From Taxillus chinensis (Eukaryota > Streptophyta > Magnoliopsida > Santalales > Loranthaceae), in NCBI GenBank assembly GCA_023512835.1, contig CM042087.1:46358249-46422248 (forward strand): a DNA stretch of 64,000 nt, in the 5' to 3' direction. A program made the position numbers and the translations under genes. Below, piece by piece: positions 38,660-50,095 of this stretch. Below the pieces are notes generated by a model. That model ran no database searches and was not told where the DNA came from. It worked only from the letters and a program-made list of their open reading frames with translations. The first letter of the stretch is position 1. Each line of letters opens with the position of its first letter.

Positions 38660-40452
38660 CTAAATCAGATTGTAGACATTGAGCAAGTCAACACAATGCT
38701 TAAACTTGCCCGGTGGAACTGGTTTAGTAAACATATCAACTAGGTTATCCTTGGTGCCAACTTTCTTCACACTGATTCTTCTCTCATTATGAATGAAGTG
38801 ATATCTGACATTAATGTGTTTAGTCCTCTCATGATGCACCTGATCTTTTGCCAAGTAGATAGCACTCAAGCTATCACAAAACACAGTTGCTTGGTCCTGT
38901 TACAACCCCAGATCATTAACCAATCTCTTCAACCAGATGTCTTCTTTTGCTTCTTTTGTCAATGTCATATATTCAACTTCAGTTGTTGACAGAACTACTG
39001 ATGGCTGTAAAATAGTCTTCCAAGTGACAACAGAACTGCCTACGGTGAAGGCATAACCAGCTATGGACCTCTGTCCATCCAAGACAGCTGCTTTAAACTG
39101 AATTTGCTTAAGATTTTCAAATACATAGTGCTTACAGAAATGCAAATCAACTGTCTGATAGCCTTCAAGAAGACCCTGCTTACTCAGAATTATCATCCCC
39201 TTTTCACTGATATGTCTAAGATTCGCATGCCATAATTTGGTCTGATCTGATGAATCAGAAGATGATATAACTACAGAACCGAAACTATAGTTCCTTAGAA
39301 TGTAGAGAGTATTTTGCTTAACTCCCATCATTACTACCAATGAACCTCTAATTACCTTCAAGACTCCACCTTCAAATGAACATTTGCGACCAACTGATCC
39401 AGTACCCAAGGATATGAGATTCTTCTTTAGTCGTGGAACATGTCGAACATTAATGAGTGTTATGACGACACCATCATGCATCTGAATCTGACTCAACCAA
39501 TACCTATTGCTCTGCGGACGCTATCATTACCCATAATGACGTTTCCACCATCGATTTTCTCATATGTTGAGAACCACTCCCTGTTTGGGGTCATATGATA
39601 AGAACAACCTGAGTCCATCACCCATGTATCTATCGGGTGAGACTAATTAGCAGCAATCAAAACCAAATTAGATTCAAATGAGGTATCCAACTTAGATACA
39701 GCTGCAACCTTTTCTTTTGCATTGTTCTCTCTTGCCTGCTTCTTTGGATACTGATTTTTCCAATGTTCACGTTCCTTACAGTAGTTGCAAATATCTGTGT
39801 GATTGATATTACCTCTGCTTATGTTATTATTTTTATATGACTGATGACTCCCGAACTTCTCAGAATTCATCACAACCAGGCCACTGGAATTATCAGAACT
39901 AGTTTCTGATGCCTTGTGACGAAGCTCACGTGTATGGAGTGCTGACCTGACTTCTTTCAGACTGATTGTTTCTTTTCCAACAACAAATGAATTCACAAAA
40001 TTCTCATACGAAGGAGGTAAAGAAACAAGTAATATAAGGGTTGCATCCTCATCATCAATTTTTACATCCACATTCCGCAAATCCATCAAAATTGAATTCA
40101 AATCATCAAGGTGGTCTTTTAAGAATTTACCTTCATCCATTCAGAGAGAAAACAGACGTTGCTTTAAAAGCAACTTATTTGTTAGAGATTTTGTCATGTA
40201 GAGACTCTCCAACTTCAGCCACAGACCTGCTGCAGATTCTTCATCTGTAATTTCACAAATAATTTCATCCGACAAATAGAAGCAGAATTGTCGAATGAGC
40301 TTTCTCTTCCATGACAACCAAAATAGATTCTTTTACAGGTAATAGATTGTTTCTCAAGCAAGCGAGCTCGAGATCCCTTGTTGTTTCAACAACGACGCAT
40401 CTTGATGCGCCACGATGAAATTATTTTTGCCAGTGAATTTATCGATCTTCAT
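38660..40452 (-). pseudogene. Copia gag and pol remnant with deletion
   Basis: On the minus strand Gag starts near 40452 (MKIDKFTGKNNF) and continues through a frameshift into 40140-39643 (LDDLNSILMDLRNVDVKIDD). It ends in a degenerate zinc knuckle CNYCKEREHWKNQY, whose last cysteine is Tyr. Then 39496-38900 carries the pre-integrase motif LWHANLRHISEKGM fused within about 40 residues to the RNase H region (DGQRSIAGYAFTVGSS, LSTTEVEYMTLTKEAKEDIW). 38884-38660 completes RNase H (HERTKHINVRYHFI, DMFTKPVPPGKF). The join deletes the integrase core and reverse transcriptase, so the copy cannot be autonomous. Motifs match Tork-group elements. Confidence 0.85.
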
Positions 40453-40519
40453 AGTGTGTGATTCTATCTTTGCTCTAGAACAGATTCCCACAGATGAACC
40501 AATAGCTCTGATACCAATT

Positions 40520-41269
40520 TGTTAGGAATAATTGAGCAAATAAATAGAAAACAGAAAAATCACACCACAAACAGAACACAGCATTTACGTGGTTCACCCC
40601 AAAATAGGGTTACGTCCACAGCAATGCGAGAATAATTCACTATATCAAATAGGAGTACAAATTACAGATTATCGATGCCAGATATTCAGATGGCATAGAA
40701 TAGATTACAGCAAAAAGCAAGACGACGCGAAGAGAGACAAATTCTTGCACGACCGAACAGTTGCGAACGAACGAAAGGTACCCTGAAAATAGATTGCTGC
40801 AGAATGCCGAAGCATCACAGATGGTACAGATCCCCACAGGCGTCAAACACGTGTGCCAGAGGGAGACAGATAGCTTCAGATATTACAGATCCAGACCCCA
40901 CGTGCGTGGGAGACTCCGTCGCGCCGCAGCTTCTACCAAGGAGAAGAGATAGTTCGGCGATAGAGGGAAATAAAACAGAACGGCGCTATATCATAGGGTA
41001 CGTACAGGTTCGACGGGTTGGGTACAGCCAGGTGAAGAGAACAGTCGGCGAAGAGAGACAGACATGCGCACGGCGAGCAGTTGCGAAACGTAACAAAACG
41101 ACAAAGGCAAGGCGCAGGCCCACCCGCATGTCACAATATTGTCCGCTTTGAGCTCGCCATATCGGCTCGCACGGCTTTAAAACGCGTTGTTACATTTTTG
41201 AGCCTGCTTCACCATATAAGCTTCTTGACTTCTCCTATTTCTTCCGATATGAGACATAATTTTCCAACA
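40520..41269 (-). repeat. Copia 5' LTR (right copy, 750 bp)
   Basis: Shares its first 510 bp with the left LTR. The remaining 240 bp (41030-41269) is different: it holds a partial duplication of an internal segment (GCGAAGAGAGACA near 40730 and 41049) and a tail with ACAATATTGTCCGCTTTG that resembles the TRIM LTR at 47424. Confidence 0.75.
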
Positions 41270-41274
41270 TATAA

Positions 41275-42583
41275 AAATACGAACATGATTACAACTCATG
41301 TTGTTTAATAATCACAAGCAGACAATATAAACATGAAATTTTTGAATGAGATTTACTATGTCAAAACCTAGTTTCATTCATCACCATGAGCAATGGTTGG
41401 ATAAAGTAATAGAAAGAGTCCAACAAGGTAAATTGTACCATACAATTAAAAGTATGTTTTCAAATTTATCCATAGCAAAATATTGGGGTTTTAATGTCCT
41501 AAGAGCATGCAGTTTAAAGAATTGTAAAATTGCAATTCAATTAAACTTGCACGAAACTTTGGAGAGGAACTTGCATTTTAAATGCTGAAGTTAGAACTCG
41601 TGGCTTTAATAATTAATGAATTTTTTATTTAAAGGAGGTGTGATATTGTAATTTAACTAGTGTCTACTACCTGTGATCAGAACTTGGGAAAGAACTTACA
41701 GTTTCAATGTTGAGTGCAAAACTTGTAAATTAAAAACTAATTACAATCTTACGGTTTAAATCATAGTGTTAGAAGTGAACAACAGACTTGTGGTTTTAAT
41801 ACATGGCTTGATCTCCCAGTTTTATTATTGTAACGTGAATTTTCAGTTTAAAGCTAAAAAACTTCAACCCAGAAAGTCTATTCGGAAGAGAGCAACTTGC
41901 AATTTAATAACTACAACATGATCTCATAACAAAAACAACATAATAAAGACTTAAATCTACATGAAATACATGAAAATAAGCCTAGAAAGCTCTTAAATAT
42001 TGTGTAAAATTAGACTCAACTCAATTGATTCTCTAATATCATTCTTAGATGGTTTATCTTGCAATAGACGACAATGATGTATTGCAAATCACCATCCACC
42101 ATAAGCATATTTACATTGATTTCCTTCCATTTTAGCTAAAAATAATATTTTCTAAAATTTTTATCCTAAATCTTATTCATTTAAAAAAAAATATATTCCA
42201 TTTTCATCCTTTCTTTACTTTATTAAAATAATTTTATTTTTATTTATTAATTTTTTTTCTCACCTCTATTTTCATTTTTAACAGCCAACTTGTTTTTCCA
42301 TTTAATATTTTGAGTTCGGGTAGGTGGTGTACAGTATTCTAAAATATGGGAATAAACCATAGATATCATAAATTAAAAATCTAAATCTGTTTTAATTATA
42401 TTAGATCTTTCAAACTATAAAATATAAAAATTTAAAATAAAACTTAAAGAGCTCATATTCATATTTGAAAGATTATTATTTATTATTTAAATATTTTATT
42501 ATTATATTTTTTAATCAGGTTATACTAAATAAAAGAAATAAAAATAAAAATTATAATTTAAAAATATAAATATAAATATATCA

Positions 42584-42622
<39 letters not shown>

Positions 42623-43505
42623 AATAGTATATTATGAAATGTGAATGCTCTAATAATAATTATTCCAATCCACGCGGATAGCAAATGCGGATGACCATGA
42701 TATCAATTATCTACATCAACCATAATAAGTATTGTAGTCGATGATGATCATCTTGAGTCACATCGGGGACGATGAAGAACCCATCGACAACGATCGTTTA
42801 GTCGTTCAGCGGCTCTGGTTGGTTAACTCCATCCGACCTGGCCTCTTCTTACATATTAACATGGTCATCGTTTGTCCGGCTGGACTCGCAAGAAGAAGAT
42901 ACGTCCACGTCAAAGTTTCAAGGTTGGTCATCGCACCATTGATTTACAGGCCCGACAAGTCTACGCATCAAACGGCTCCGATGGAGCCGCCGGGTAGATT
43001 AATTATGATTCCGTTCGCACCGGACGCTGCGCTTTTTTAAGGACATGACGTGAGACCTTTTTTTTTTCTCTTCTAATTTTTTACTTTTTATAATAATGCT
43101 TCCATGCTCTCACTTTTTTTTTAATCGTAATCAAATGATAACATCGTACAATATTATATATATTATTATTTAATTATTTATCGACTAACTAAAAATTAAT
43201 TGTATGGTAAATATAATATATTATTTTTATTTATTATATTATGTTATTATTTATTTATTTATCAGCTGTTTTAATAGTCCGCATTATGCTATAGGGCAAT
43301 ATTATATACAATCCAAATTAAATAATTTTTGAATAACCATCACCAGCCTAACAATTCATCTATGCTACAATTAAGCCATAAATATTTATTCTATGCTACG
43401 GAGGATCCTAATTCATGAAGATTTGTATTGACATTTGACTATTTAGCCTCATCACCAACCATCGAAGTCTAAAGTCAGAAACAGACAACCATCACGCAGC
43501 AGGAA
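41275..43505. other. AT-rich region upstream of the kinase gene
   Basis: No recognisable gene. A (TA)n microsatellite lies at about 42588-42619. A GC-richer patch at 42740-43040 is open for 99 codons but matches nothing I recognise. Confidence 0.5.
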
Positions 43506-43519
43506 GTGGGTGCTCTCAA

Positions 43520-43643
43520 CTGCCTTCTCTCTCTGTCTCTCTGTCTCTCTCTGTACGCGTTTCTTCCTTCCAAGTTCCAAGCTTCAAGTCTCCTCAACTC
43601 GCCCTTCTTCCTCGTCCCTTGTCTTCGATCCCAAGCCTTGCCA
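43520..43643 (+). promoter_or_regulatory. CT-rich 5' leader of the LRK10L gene
   Basis: CTCTCTCTGTCTCTCTGTCT at 43527 onward precedes the start codon, comparable to the CT tract before the 22110 exon. Pyrimidine patches are common in plant core promoters and leaders. The frame is open through this region but lacks an in-frame ATG before 43644. Confidence 0.5.
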
Positions 43644-46393
43644 ATGGACCAGCGAAACACGAAGCTCTTCACATTCATGATCCTCTGTTTCGCCACCTTG
43701 ATCCTCGAATCCGTATCATCCGCTGACGACGACCACACAAAATATGCCTCCTGCACGCCAAGAAGGTGCGGTAGCGGCTCCGGTCCGGATGTAATAAGCT
43801 ATCCATTTTGGATTAGTGGTCTCCAAGAATCATACTGCGGCTACCCCGGTTTTAAAGTCACCTGTGTGGATGATGATGTTCCGATTCTCACAATCTCCGA
43901 GGACTCATATGTCATCAAGCAAATTTATCATGAAAACACTTCAATTCACGTGGTCCGTAAGGATAGCGAGTTGGAAACGTGTCCGATTCCGCTGCGCAAC
44001 ATCAGCTTTGATGGCACCCCTTTCGTACCCAATCCGAACTCCATTCTTTCCTTCTTTTTTAACTGCAAAGGCCCACCTCTGCATGACACAATTCGTGTGG
44101 ACTGTGCGAGCAATACTTCTATTTTCACCAATTCGAGTGTAGCGATTGATCATCGTAAGTTGCATGGAGGGTACAATTTGGCGGGTTCGTGTAACTTTTC
44201 GGTCTCGGTGCCCGTGATTTTCGATGTCACGGTTAATGAACCGGACAAAATTAACGCTACAGAGTTGGCGAAGAATGGGTTTATGCTCAACTGGACTGCC
44301 CCTGCTGGTTGCTGTGATTGTGAGGCCAGTGGCGGCCACTGTGGATCTCGGGACACTTCTTTCGTCTGTTATTGCAAGGATGGAACAGAGGGGCACCCTA
44401 AATGTTCATCATCTGGTAACGCTTTACCCACCCCCCTTTTCTTTCCTTATGTTTTCCCCTCATCTCAATAAATAACTTCCTGGGTAGGAAGGAGCTGAAT
44501 AAATAACAACCTTATCAACATCTATGAAATTTGATGATCCAATGGGGACATATAGCTGGTCGGTGTCTGAGATAAATGTCCTATGAAATTTGATGATCCA
44601 TGAAATATGAACATATAGCTGAATAAATGTTCATCTGGTTAATAAATAAATTTATCAAAACATTTAACTATATTTCATTACTTTGCAAAATTGCTCTCTC
44701 TTTACGTGACAAAACAGCACTTTTCTTGGACCAATTTTAATTTGTGAGCTTTCAAGTCATTGTTTGTCTGCTCCTGTGATTTAGCTGTGTTTTTTTTTTT
44801 GTGTGTGTGTGTACGGTTTTGTCTCCGTTATCAAGTAAGTCTTTCTTAACCCAGAACTGAGTTCTTGACATAGACGATCACAGACAGTCTCCATTGACTG
44901 TTCATTAATTGCTTCCTATTGCTCTCATTGCAGGAAAGATAAATTGGGGAAGGAAGATAGGCATAGGTATGTATAGATATATCCCCTGAATTTTTCATCC
45001 ATTTCTGTGAAGTTTGTGAACTAACTAGACTTTTATCGAACATTTTCTCCGTGAAAATTAAAACTCTAATTTTCATAATCAATATTGCAGCTGTAGGGGC
45101 AGCAGGTGTAGGGGTGGGCCTCACGTGCCTTGCGGTCTTCATCTATCATAGGCGCCGTAAGAGAAGGCAGCGATTCGCTCCTTCATCCTTATGGTCTCGA
45201 GGCTTGTCCTCAGATCCCTCCTCCAGCGCGGACTTCGAGAAGGGCAGCAACATCGGTGGGGGAGTCCCCATCTTCACCTATACGGAGCTGGAAGAAGCCA
45301 CCAGCAACTTTGATTCCTCCAAAGAGCTGGGCGATGGGGGTTATGGAACGGTATACTACGGTAATTGACTTAAAGCAAAACATTTCATATGCGGATCAGG
45401 TGTTTGAACATGAATGCTTGTTTTTTTTTTGGTTGTTGGTTGTAATTGGCTTTGGCGTGCGTTTGAATTAATGTGCTCTCGCGCTTTTATCGACCAGGCA
45501 AGCTCCAAGATGGGCGCAGCGTGGCCGTGAAGCGGTTGTACGAGAACAACTGTCGCAGAGTGGAGCAGTTCATGAACGAAGTGAAGATCCTGACCGGCTT
45601 GCGCCACAAAAACCTCGTCTCACTCTACGGCTGCACCTCTCGCCACAGCCGCGAGCTCCTGCTCGTGTATGAGTACGTCTCCAATGGCACCCTCGCCGAC
45701 CACCTTCACGGAGAGCGCGCAAATGCCGGGAGCCTCACGTGGCCTCTTCGGATGAGCATCGCCGTAGAGACCGCCAGCGCCTTGATGTACCTCCACGCCT
45801 CGGGCATCATCCACAGGGACGTGAAGACCAACAACATTCTGCTGGACAACAATTTCTGTGTCAAAGTGGCTGATTTTGGCCTCTCTCGGCTCTTCCCCGC
45901 CGACGTCACCCACGTTTCCACCCTGCCGCAGGGGACCCCCGGGTACGTAGACCCGGAGTATCACCAGTGCTACCAGCTCACCGACAGGAGCGACGTCTAC
46001 AGCTTTGGGGTGGTCCTGGTGGAGCTCATCTCGTCCATGCCAGCCGTAGATATCACGCGGCATCGGCACGAGATCAACCTCTCCAACCTGGCCGTCACTA
46101 AGATCCAGAACCACACGCTCCACGAATTGGTGGACCCCTCCCTTGGGTTCCACCGAGATGCTAAGGTGAAGAGCATGATAGAGGCGGTGGCGGAGCTGGC
46201 GTTTCAGTGCCTGCAGTCTGAGAAGGAAATGAGGCCGTCCATGGAGGAGGTGGTGGAGAGTCTGAAGCATGCCAGCTGCCTGGTGAAACCTGGTGATGGG
46301 GACACCCCCGAGGCTAACCCGCATCTGCGTTCGCCGGATACGGTGACCATGAGTTGGGTCAGTAGGTCCACCACACCCAACTCCAGCGGTTAG
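43644..46393 (+). CDS. LRK10L: LRK10L/WAK-like receptor protein kinase
   Basis: A plasma-membrane receptor kinase of the LEAF RUST 10 disease-resistance locus-like family. Four exons (43644-44415, 44934-44966, 45091-45360, 45498-46393) are all joined in phase 1 with GT-AG introns, giving 656 residues. Exon 1 holds a signal peptide (residues 1-27), the GUB_WAK_bind module ([24 protein letters not shown]) and the WAK-associated module ending [12 protein letters not shown] and CYCKDGTEG. Exon 2 is a 33-nt mini-exon coding for [11 protein letters not shown]; alternative splicing of mini-exons has been reported for Arabidopsis LRK10 genes. Exon 3 has the membrane span (about 269-287) and the glycine loop GDGGYG (349-354). 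Exon 4 completes an RD kinase with all key residues: Lys370 (VAVK), Glu386, HRD 464-466, DFG 484-486 and [10 protein letters not shown]. The reading frame is intact. Likely roles in defence or ABA/stress signalling come from the family, not from this sequence. Confidence 0.94.
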
Positions 46394-46849
46394 CTGTGTC
46401 ACGTCTCGTATCTCCAGTGACAAAACAAACACAATGTTCATTTTATAAAATTCTGTAAACACACAATGTTAATGTGTGTTTGTGTTTTGTAGTTTTAGTT
46501 TTTTTTTTCTTGCTAGGACTTTATTTTTGTCTGCTAGGAATACAAGAAGGGTATAATGGCATGTAAATATTTGGCAGGAGCATCCCTGGATGTGGTAAAC
46601 GAGATTCTGATTTTACGGATGTAATTATTGGAGGCGGTGTGCTTGAAAATTTTATTTGTAGCTAGATTCTGTCTGTGATTCGTGTGGTGATTAGCATGAA
46701 AAGAAAAAAATCATATTAATTCAATTGATGCATGAATTTATTGCACAGCAGACAGCACCGACTCAAGTATCAAATCAAAAATGTCAAATAGAGATGTCAA
46801 TGCTGCTATAAACTTTGAACTCAAGACCTCACTTCAAATCATGATATAT
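46394..46849. other. Kinase 3' UTR region and intergenic sequence
   Basis: Follows the kinase stop codon. No second gene is visible before the inverted-repeat element starts. Confidence 0.5.
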
Positions 46850-47423
46850 ATACTTATTATATCACATATAAATAATAAAAAATAAATATTTATTTTAAAA
46901 ATAAAAATAATTATGTATTATAATAAAAATTAAATATATTAGTATTATTTTGATATAAATAAAATTAATTAATTTTAATTTTAAATGTATTAATAAATTA
47001 ATTTATGATGAGATAATCCAATCAAATATTATTTGATTGAAAATATATTAATATTTAAACTAATAATATTATTTATATATTTTATTATTTTTAATTTAAA
47101 TATGAAAAGTATATTATCAAATGTCAAAGTCATTATCACGGTGCATGACCCGTATCATGAATAAAATAATTTATAGATAGACATTAATTAGATTCAAATT
47201 TAGTTTTGAAAAATATTAATATGTTGATTTAATAATAAATAATCTAATCAAATATTATTTGATAGAATAATTATATGATTACTTATGTTACACGTAATAT
47301 ATTAGTTCATACTAATATATTATATAATTATATCACTTGTATTTTATATACTTGTATTTATATTAAAATATTACTTCTACTTTGTTAATGTTTTTTTATT
47401 AAAATATAAGTATATATACTTTG

Positions 47424-47931
47424 TGTTGAACATCGGCCATGACACTCACTATTATAATATTGTCCGCTTTGGCACTCGTACGCCCATACATAAGACACAA
47501 CTCATACAGATTTATTCCCAACGGGCCGTGACCTGTTAAAATGTGTTGTGACAAAGTGCACGTGAGCCTCCTCATTAAGACGACCTCAATATTCGCCATG
47601 ACTGATGTGGGATTGTTCTTTGAAACTCCTTGCAAGAGGTTAAAGACCCAACAGTCTCCCCCTTAATCCCACCACCGGTCTAGATGACCTAGCTTTGATA
47701 TCACTTGTCGGACCGTAGCCAGGGTATTCACTATCATAATATTATCCGATTTGGCACTCACTCACCCACCCATGGGCCGGCCCGTGCAAATTTGTTTCTA
47801 ACATGCCACAACCCGTTAAAATGAGTTGTGACAAGGTGCACATGAGCTTCCTCATTAAGACGACCTCAATGTTCGTCATAACCGATATTGGATTGTTTTT
47901 TTTTCTCCCCTAAGAAGTTAAAGACCTAACA
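47424..47931 (-). mobile_element. TRIM retrotransposon (508 bp) inside the foldback element
   Basis: Two diverged direct repeats, 47424-47653 and 47706-47931, start TGTTG/TGTCG and end CCAACA/CTAACA. They share AATATT(G/A)TCCG(C/A)TTTGGCACTC and CCTCATTAAGACGACCTCAA. The 52-bp interior has a polypurine tract (complement of CTCCCCCTTAA, from 47657) and a degenerate tRNA-iMet primer site (TGATATCAAAGC on the minus strand). No coding capacity. Flanking 5-mers CTTTG and TTTTA agree only in the TTT core, so the target duplication is decayed. Confidence 0.72.
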
Positions 47932-48003
47932 TTTTATAATTAATATTCTTTTTAAAGTAAAACATTTACTCCTAATTATTATTATCATTAATACTAATAG
48001 TAA

Positions 48004-48037
<34 letters not shown>
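48004..48037. repeat. (ATT)n microsatellite
   Basis: About 11 uninterrupted ATT units within the inverted-repeat element. Confidence 0.95.
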
Positions 48038-49378
48038 GATACTAATAATATTTATATGTTACATTTAAAATATATACACTAACACTAATTATGTAAACAT
48101 ACTAACAATAATCATTTATGATATATATAATTATCAACGAACTTCCTGACATTAGTTATTAGACTTTATATATATAGTTATATAATTATCACTATATATA
48201 TGCACTTATAAGTTATAATCAATAAGTAATAACTTGAGTATCGAGTAGTAATAAGTTAAATAATACAATTATCGTTAATAATAAATGATAACACATTAGT
48301 GAAAATCTAATTAATATAATTATATAAATAGTTATCATATTACTTTTATTATAAGTAATACAATAGTATGACAAATCGTATTTCTTAAACGTATTTCCCT
48401 TAATGTAATTAAAACGATCAATAGTATGATTATTTTGGTATAAGACTAGTTATTGAGTGTAAATGTATGTATTTATGTATATATATTCTTTGGTATGATA
48501 AGTATATATATACTATTATAATTATAACTAATATTATTAGTTAATCAAACAATACTAACAAGTTTGATATACTAAAGAATACACGGTGATAGTGAATCTT
48601 GACTTTTGATAATATGTATTTTATATTTAGGTTAAAAGTTTAAGTAATAAATCGTGTAAACGATATTATGAGTTCATATATAAATGTATTTATTGATCAA
48701 ATAATACTTGATTTGATCATTTAGTTTTAAATATATATATTAATAAATTTAAAACTAAATTTCAATCAAATTAATATGACTAGTATCCAAAATTTATTTT
48801 ATGCGTGATATGAGTCATCCCCGGTGAGAGTGAGTTTTGAGTTTTTTGACATTTGATAGCATGTATTTCATATTTAAATTAAAAGTAATAAATATGTAAA
48901 TGATATTATTAGTTTAAATATTAATATATGTTTAATCAAATAATATTTGATTGGATTACGTAATCATAAATCAACTTATTAATAAATTAGAAATTAAATT
49001 TGAATTTAATTAATTTATGTTTTATATCAAAATAGTAATAGTACATTTAGTTTTTATTATAATATATATATACTTTGTAATTACTTTTATTTTTAAAATA
49101 AAATATGTACTCTTTATTTTTATTATTATTATTAATTTATATGTGATATAATAAGTATATATAACATTTACATAAGCATAAATAATAAAATCCAATTAGT
49201 CTGATGGTTTGGCAGCTACACAGGTAGGGGTAAGGTCCTGCGTTCAAAACTTCACATCAATATTATATTTTGCAGGATTAATATTTAGGCGTTGGGCATG
49301 CGGGCAGGCCTAGCTGGAGTGGGCTGGGTGGGATTCTGAGAGGGTGGGGCTTGCTTGCCCCGTCCCTGCCCCGTAGGG

Positions 49379-49540
49379 AGTAAATAGTGATTTCCAATAT
49401 ATTAGAAAATACTATACAAATCTTGTAGAGAAAATTAAATATAGGGTATCTAGTGTGGGAATACTTTTATGACTTTTAACTTTTTTTTTTTCTAAATATA
49501 AAGAGATAGACTTCTACAGAAATATGCTACTAATGTTCTA
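49379..49540. repeat. Dispersed repeat, copy B
   Basis: Related to 23888-24056 in the same orientation (AGTAAATAGTGATTTCCAAT, AAATATAGGGTATCTAGTGT, TTTTATGACTTTTAACTTTT). Immediately upstream, 49280-49378 is an unusually GC-rich patch (GGGTGGGGCTTGCTTGCCCC) of unknown origin. Confidence 0.55.
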
Positions 49541-49585
49541 ACATTGCCAGGACTTCACCTAGCCCCACTCCAAAATGTTGATATG

Positions 49586-50028
49586 TGATGAGAATCGCCG
49601 TGACATGCACCACGTGTACGTATCGTGTTGCGCAAGACATCTTCTATCACTGGGATTCTTCTTATATTTACTTTCCTTATCGTAGTAGAAGTCTTTCCTT
49701 TTTATTTACTTTCCTTTATTTAATTTGCATTAGTATTTTCTTTTTATTACTTTCCTTTATTTAATTAGGGTATTTTGGTATTTTACTTTAGTTTCCTAAT
49801 TGTATTATGTTTCCAATTCCTAGTTCCTGGTTTGCCTATAAATAGGCCTTGCATTCAGATGTAATAAATCATTCAAGAGTGTTTTTACCAATAATAAACT
49901 CTCATATTAGAGGTTTATTCTTATTTCGGCTTTTCCAGTTTAATACTTGAATCGCTTGGGCTAGGGTTTGGGTAAATTCTGTTATCCATCTCTAGATTGT
50001 TGTTGGATCCTAATCAAGGTCCTCAACA
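49586..50028 (+). repeat. Outer element 5' LTR
   Basis: Contains a TATA box TATAAATA at 49837-49844 and a likely polyadenylation region with AATAAA around 49863. Pairs with 60978-61419 at very high identity; differences include CACTGG/CGCTGG and TTCAGATG/TTCGATG. Confidence 0.93.
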
Positions 50029-50095
50029 ATTTGGTGCTTTCATTGAGAGATCCTCATTAAGATTTCTCAATTTTATCTCGCGTTCTTCATCAGCA

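Larger units (their letters stand above)
37996..41269 (-). mobile_element. Internally deleted Ty1/copia element (Tork-like) with unequal LTRs
   Basis: Minus-orientation element bounded by TGTTAGG...CCAACA at both LTRs. It has a tRNA-iMet primer site (TTGGTATCAGAGC on the minus strand at 40507-40519) and near-matching flanks TAGAA (37991-37995) and TATAA (41270-41274). The interior is only about 1.9 kb. Gag and the gag-pre-integrase region run directly into the RNase H domain, so most integrase and all RT are gone. The LTRs share about 510 bp but have different U3 ends. Confidence 0.85.
46850..49163. repeat. Large inverted-repeat (foldback) element, about 2.3 kb
   Basis: 46850-47130 is the inverted complement of 48845-49163 at roughly 80% identity by eye (shared TACTTATTATATCACATATA, AATCCAATCAAATATTATTT, AATATTTAAACTAATAATAT). 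A second pair, 47170-47300 and 48650-48780, continues the symmetry, and 48570-48790 is also a diverged direct copy of 48815-49010. Outside the arms, degenerate phrases near 46815-46840 and 49210-49245 are again complementary. No transposase ORF. The centre contains a TRIM and simple repeats. It may be a foldback or MULE-type non-autonomous element; no target duplication was resolved. Confidence 0.65.

Noticed and set aside
42741..43040. A 99-codon plus-strand ORF upstream of the LRK10L gene
   Set aside because: No family resemblance and no codon or context support. Left as intergenic.
45620..46462. A 280-codon minus-strand ORF opposite the kinase
   Set aside because: Shadow of the GC-rich kinase exon; the plus strand carries all kinase motifs.
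49195..49260. A tRNA- or SINE-like phrase GGTAAGGTCCTGCGTTCAAAAC
   Set aside because: It has a weak B-box-like motif but no A-box at proper spacing and no cloverleaf. It is better explained as the outer edge of the inverted-repeat element.
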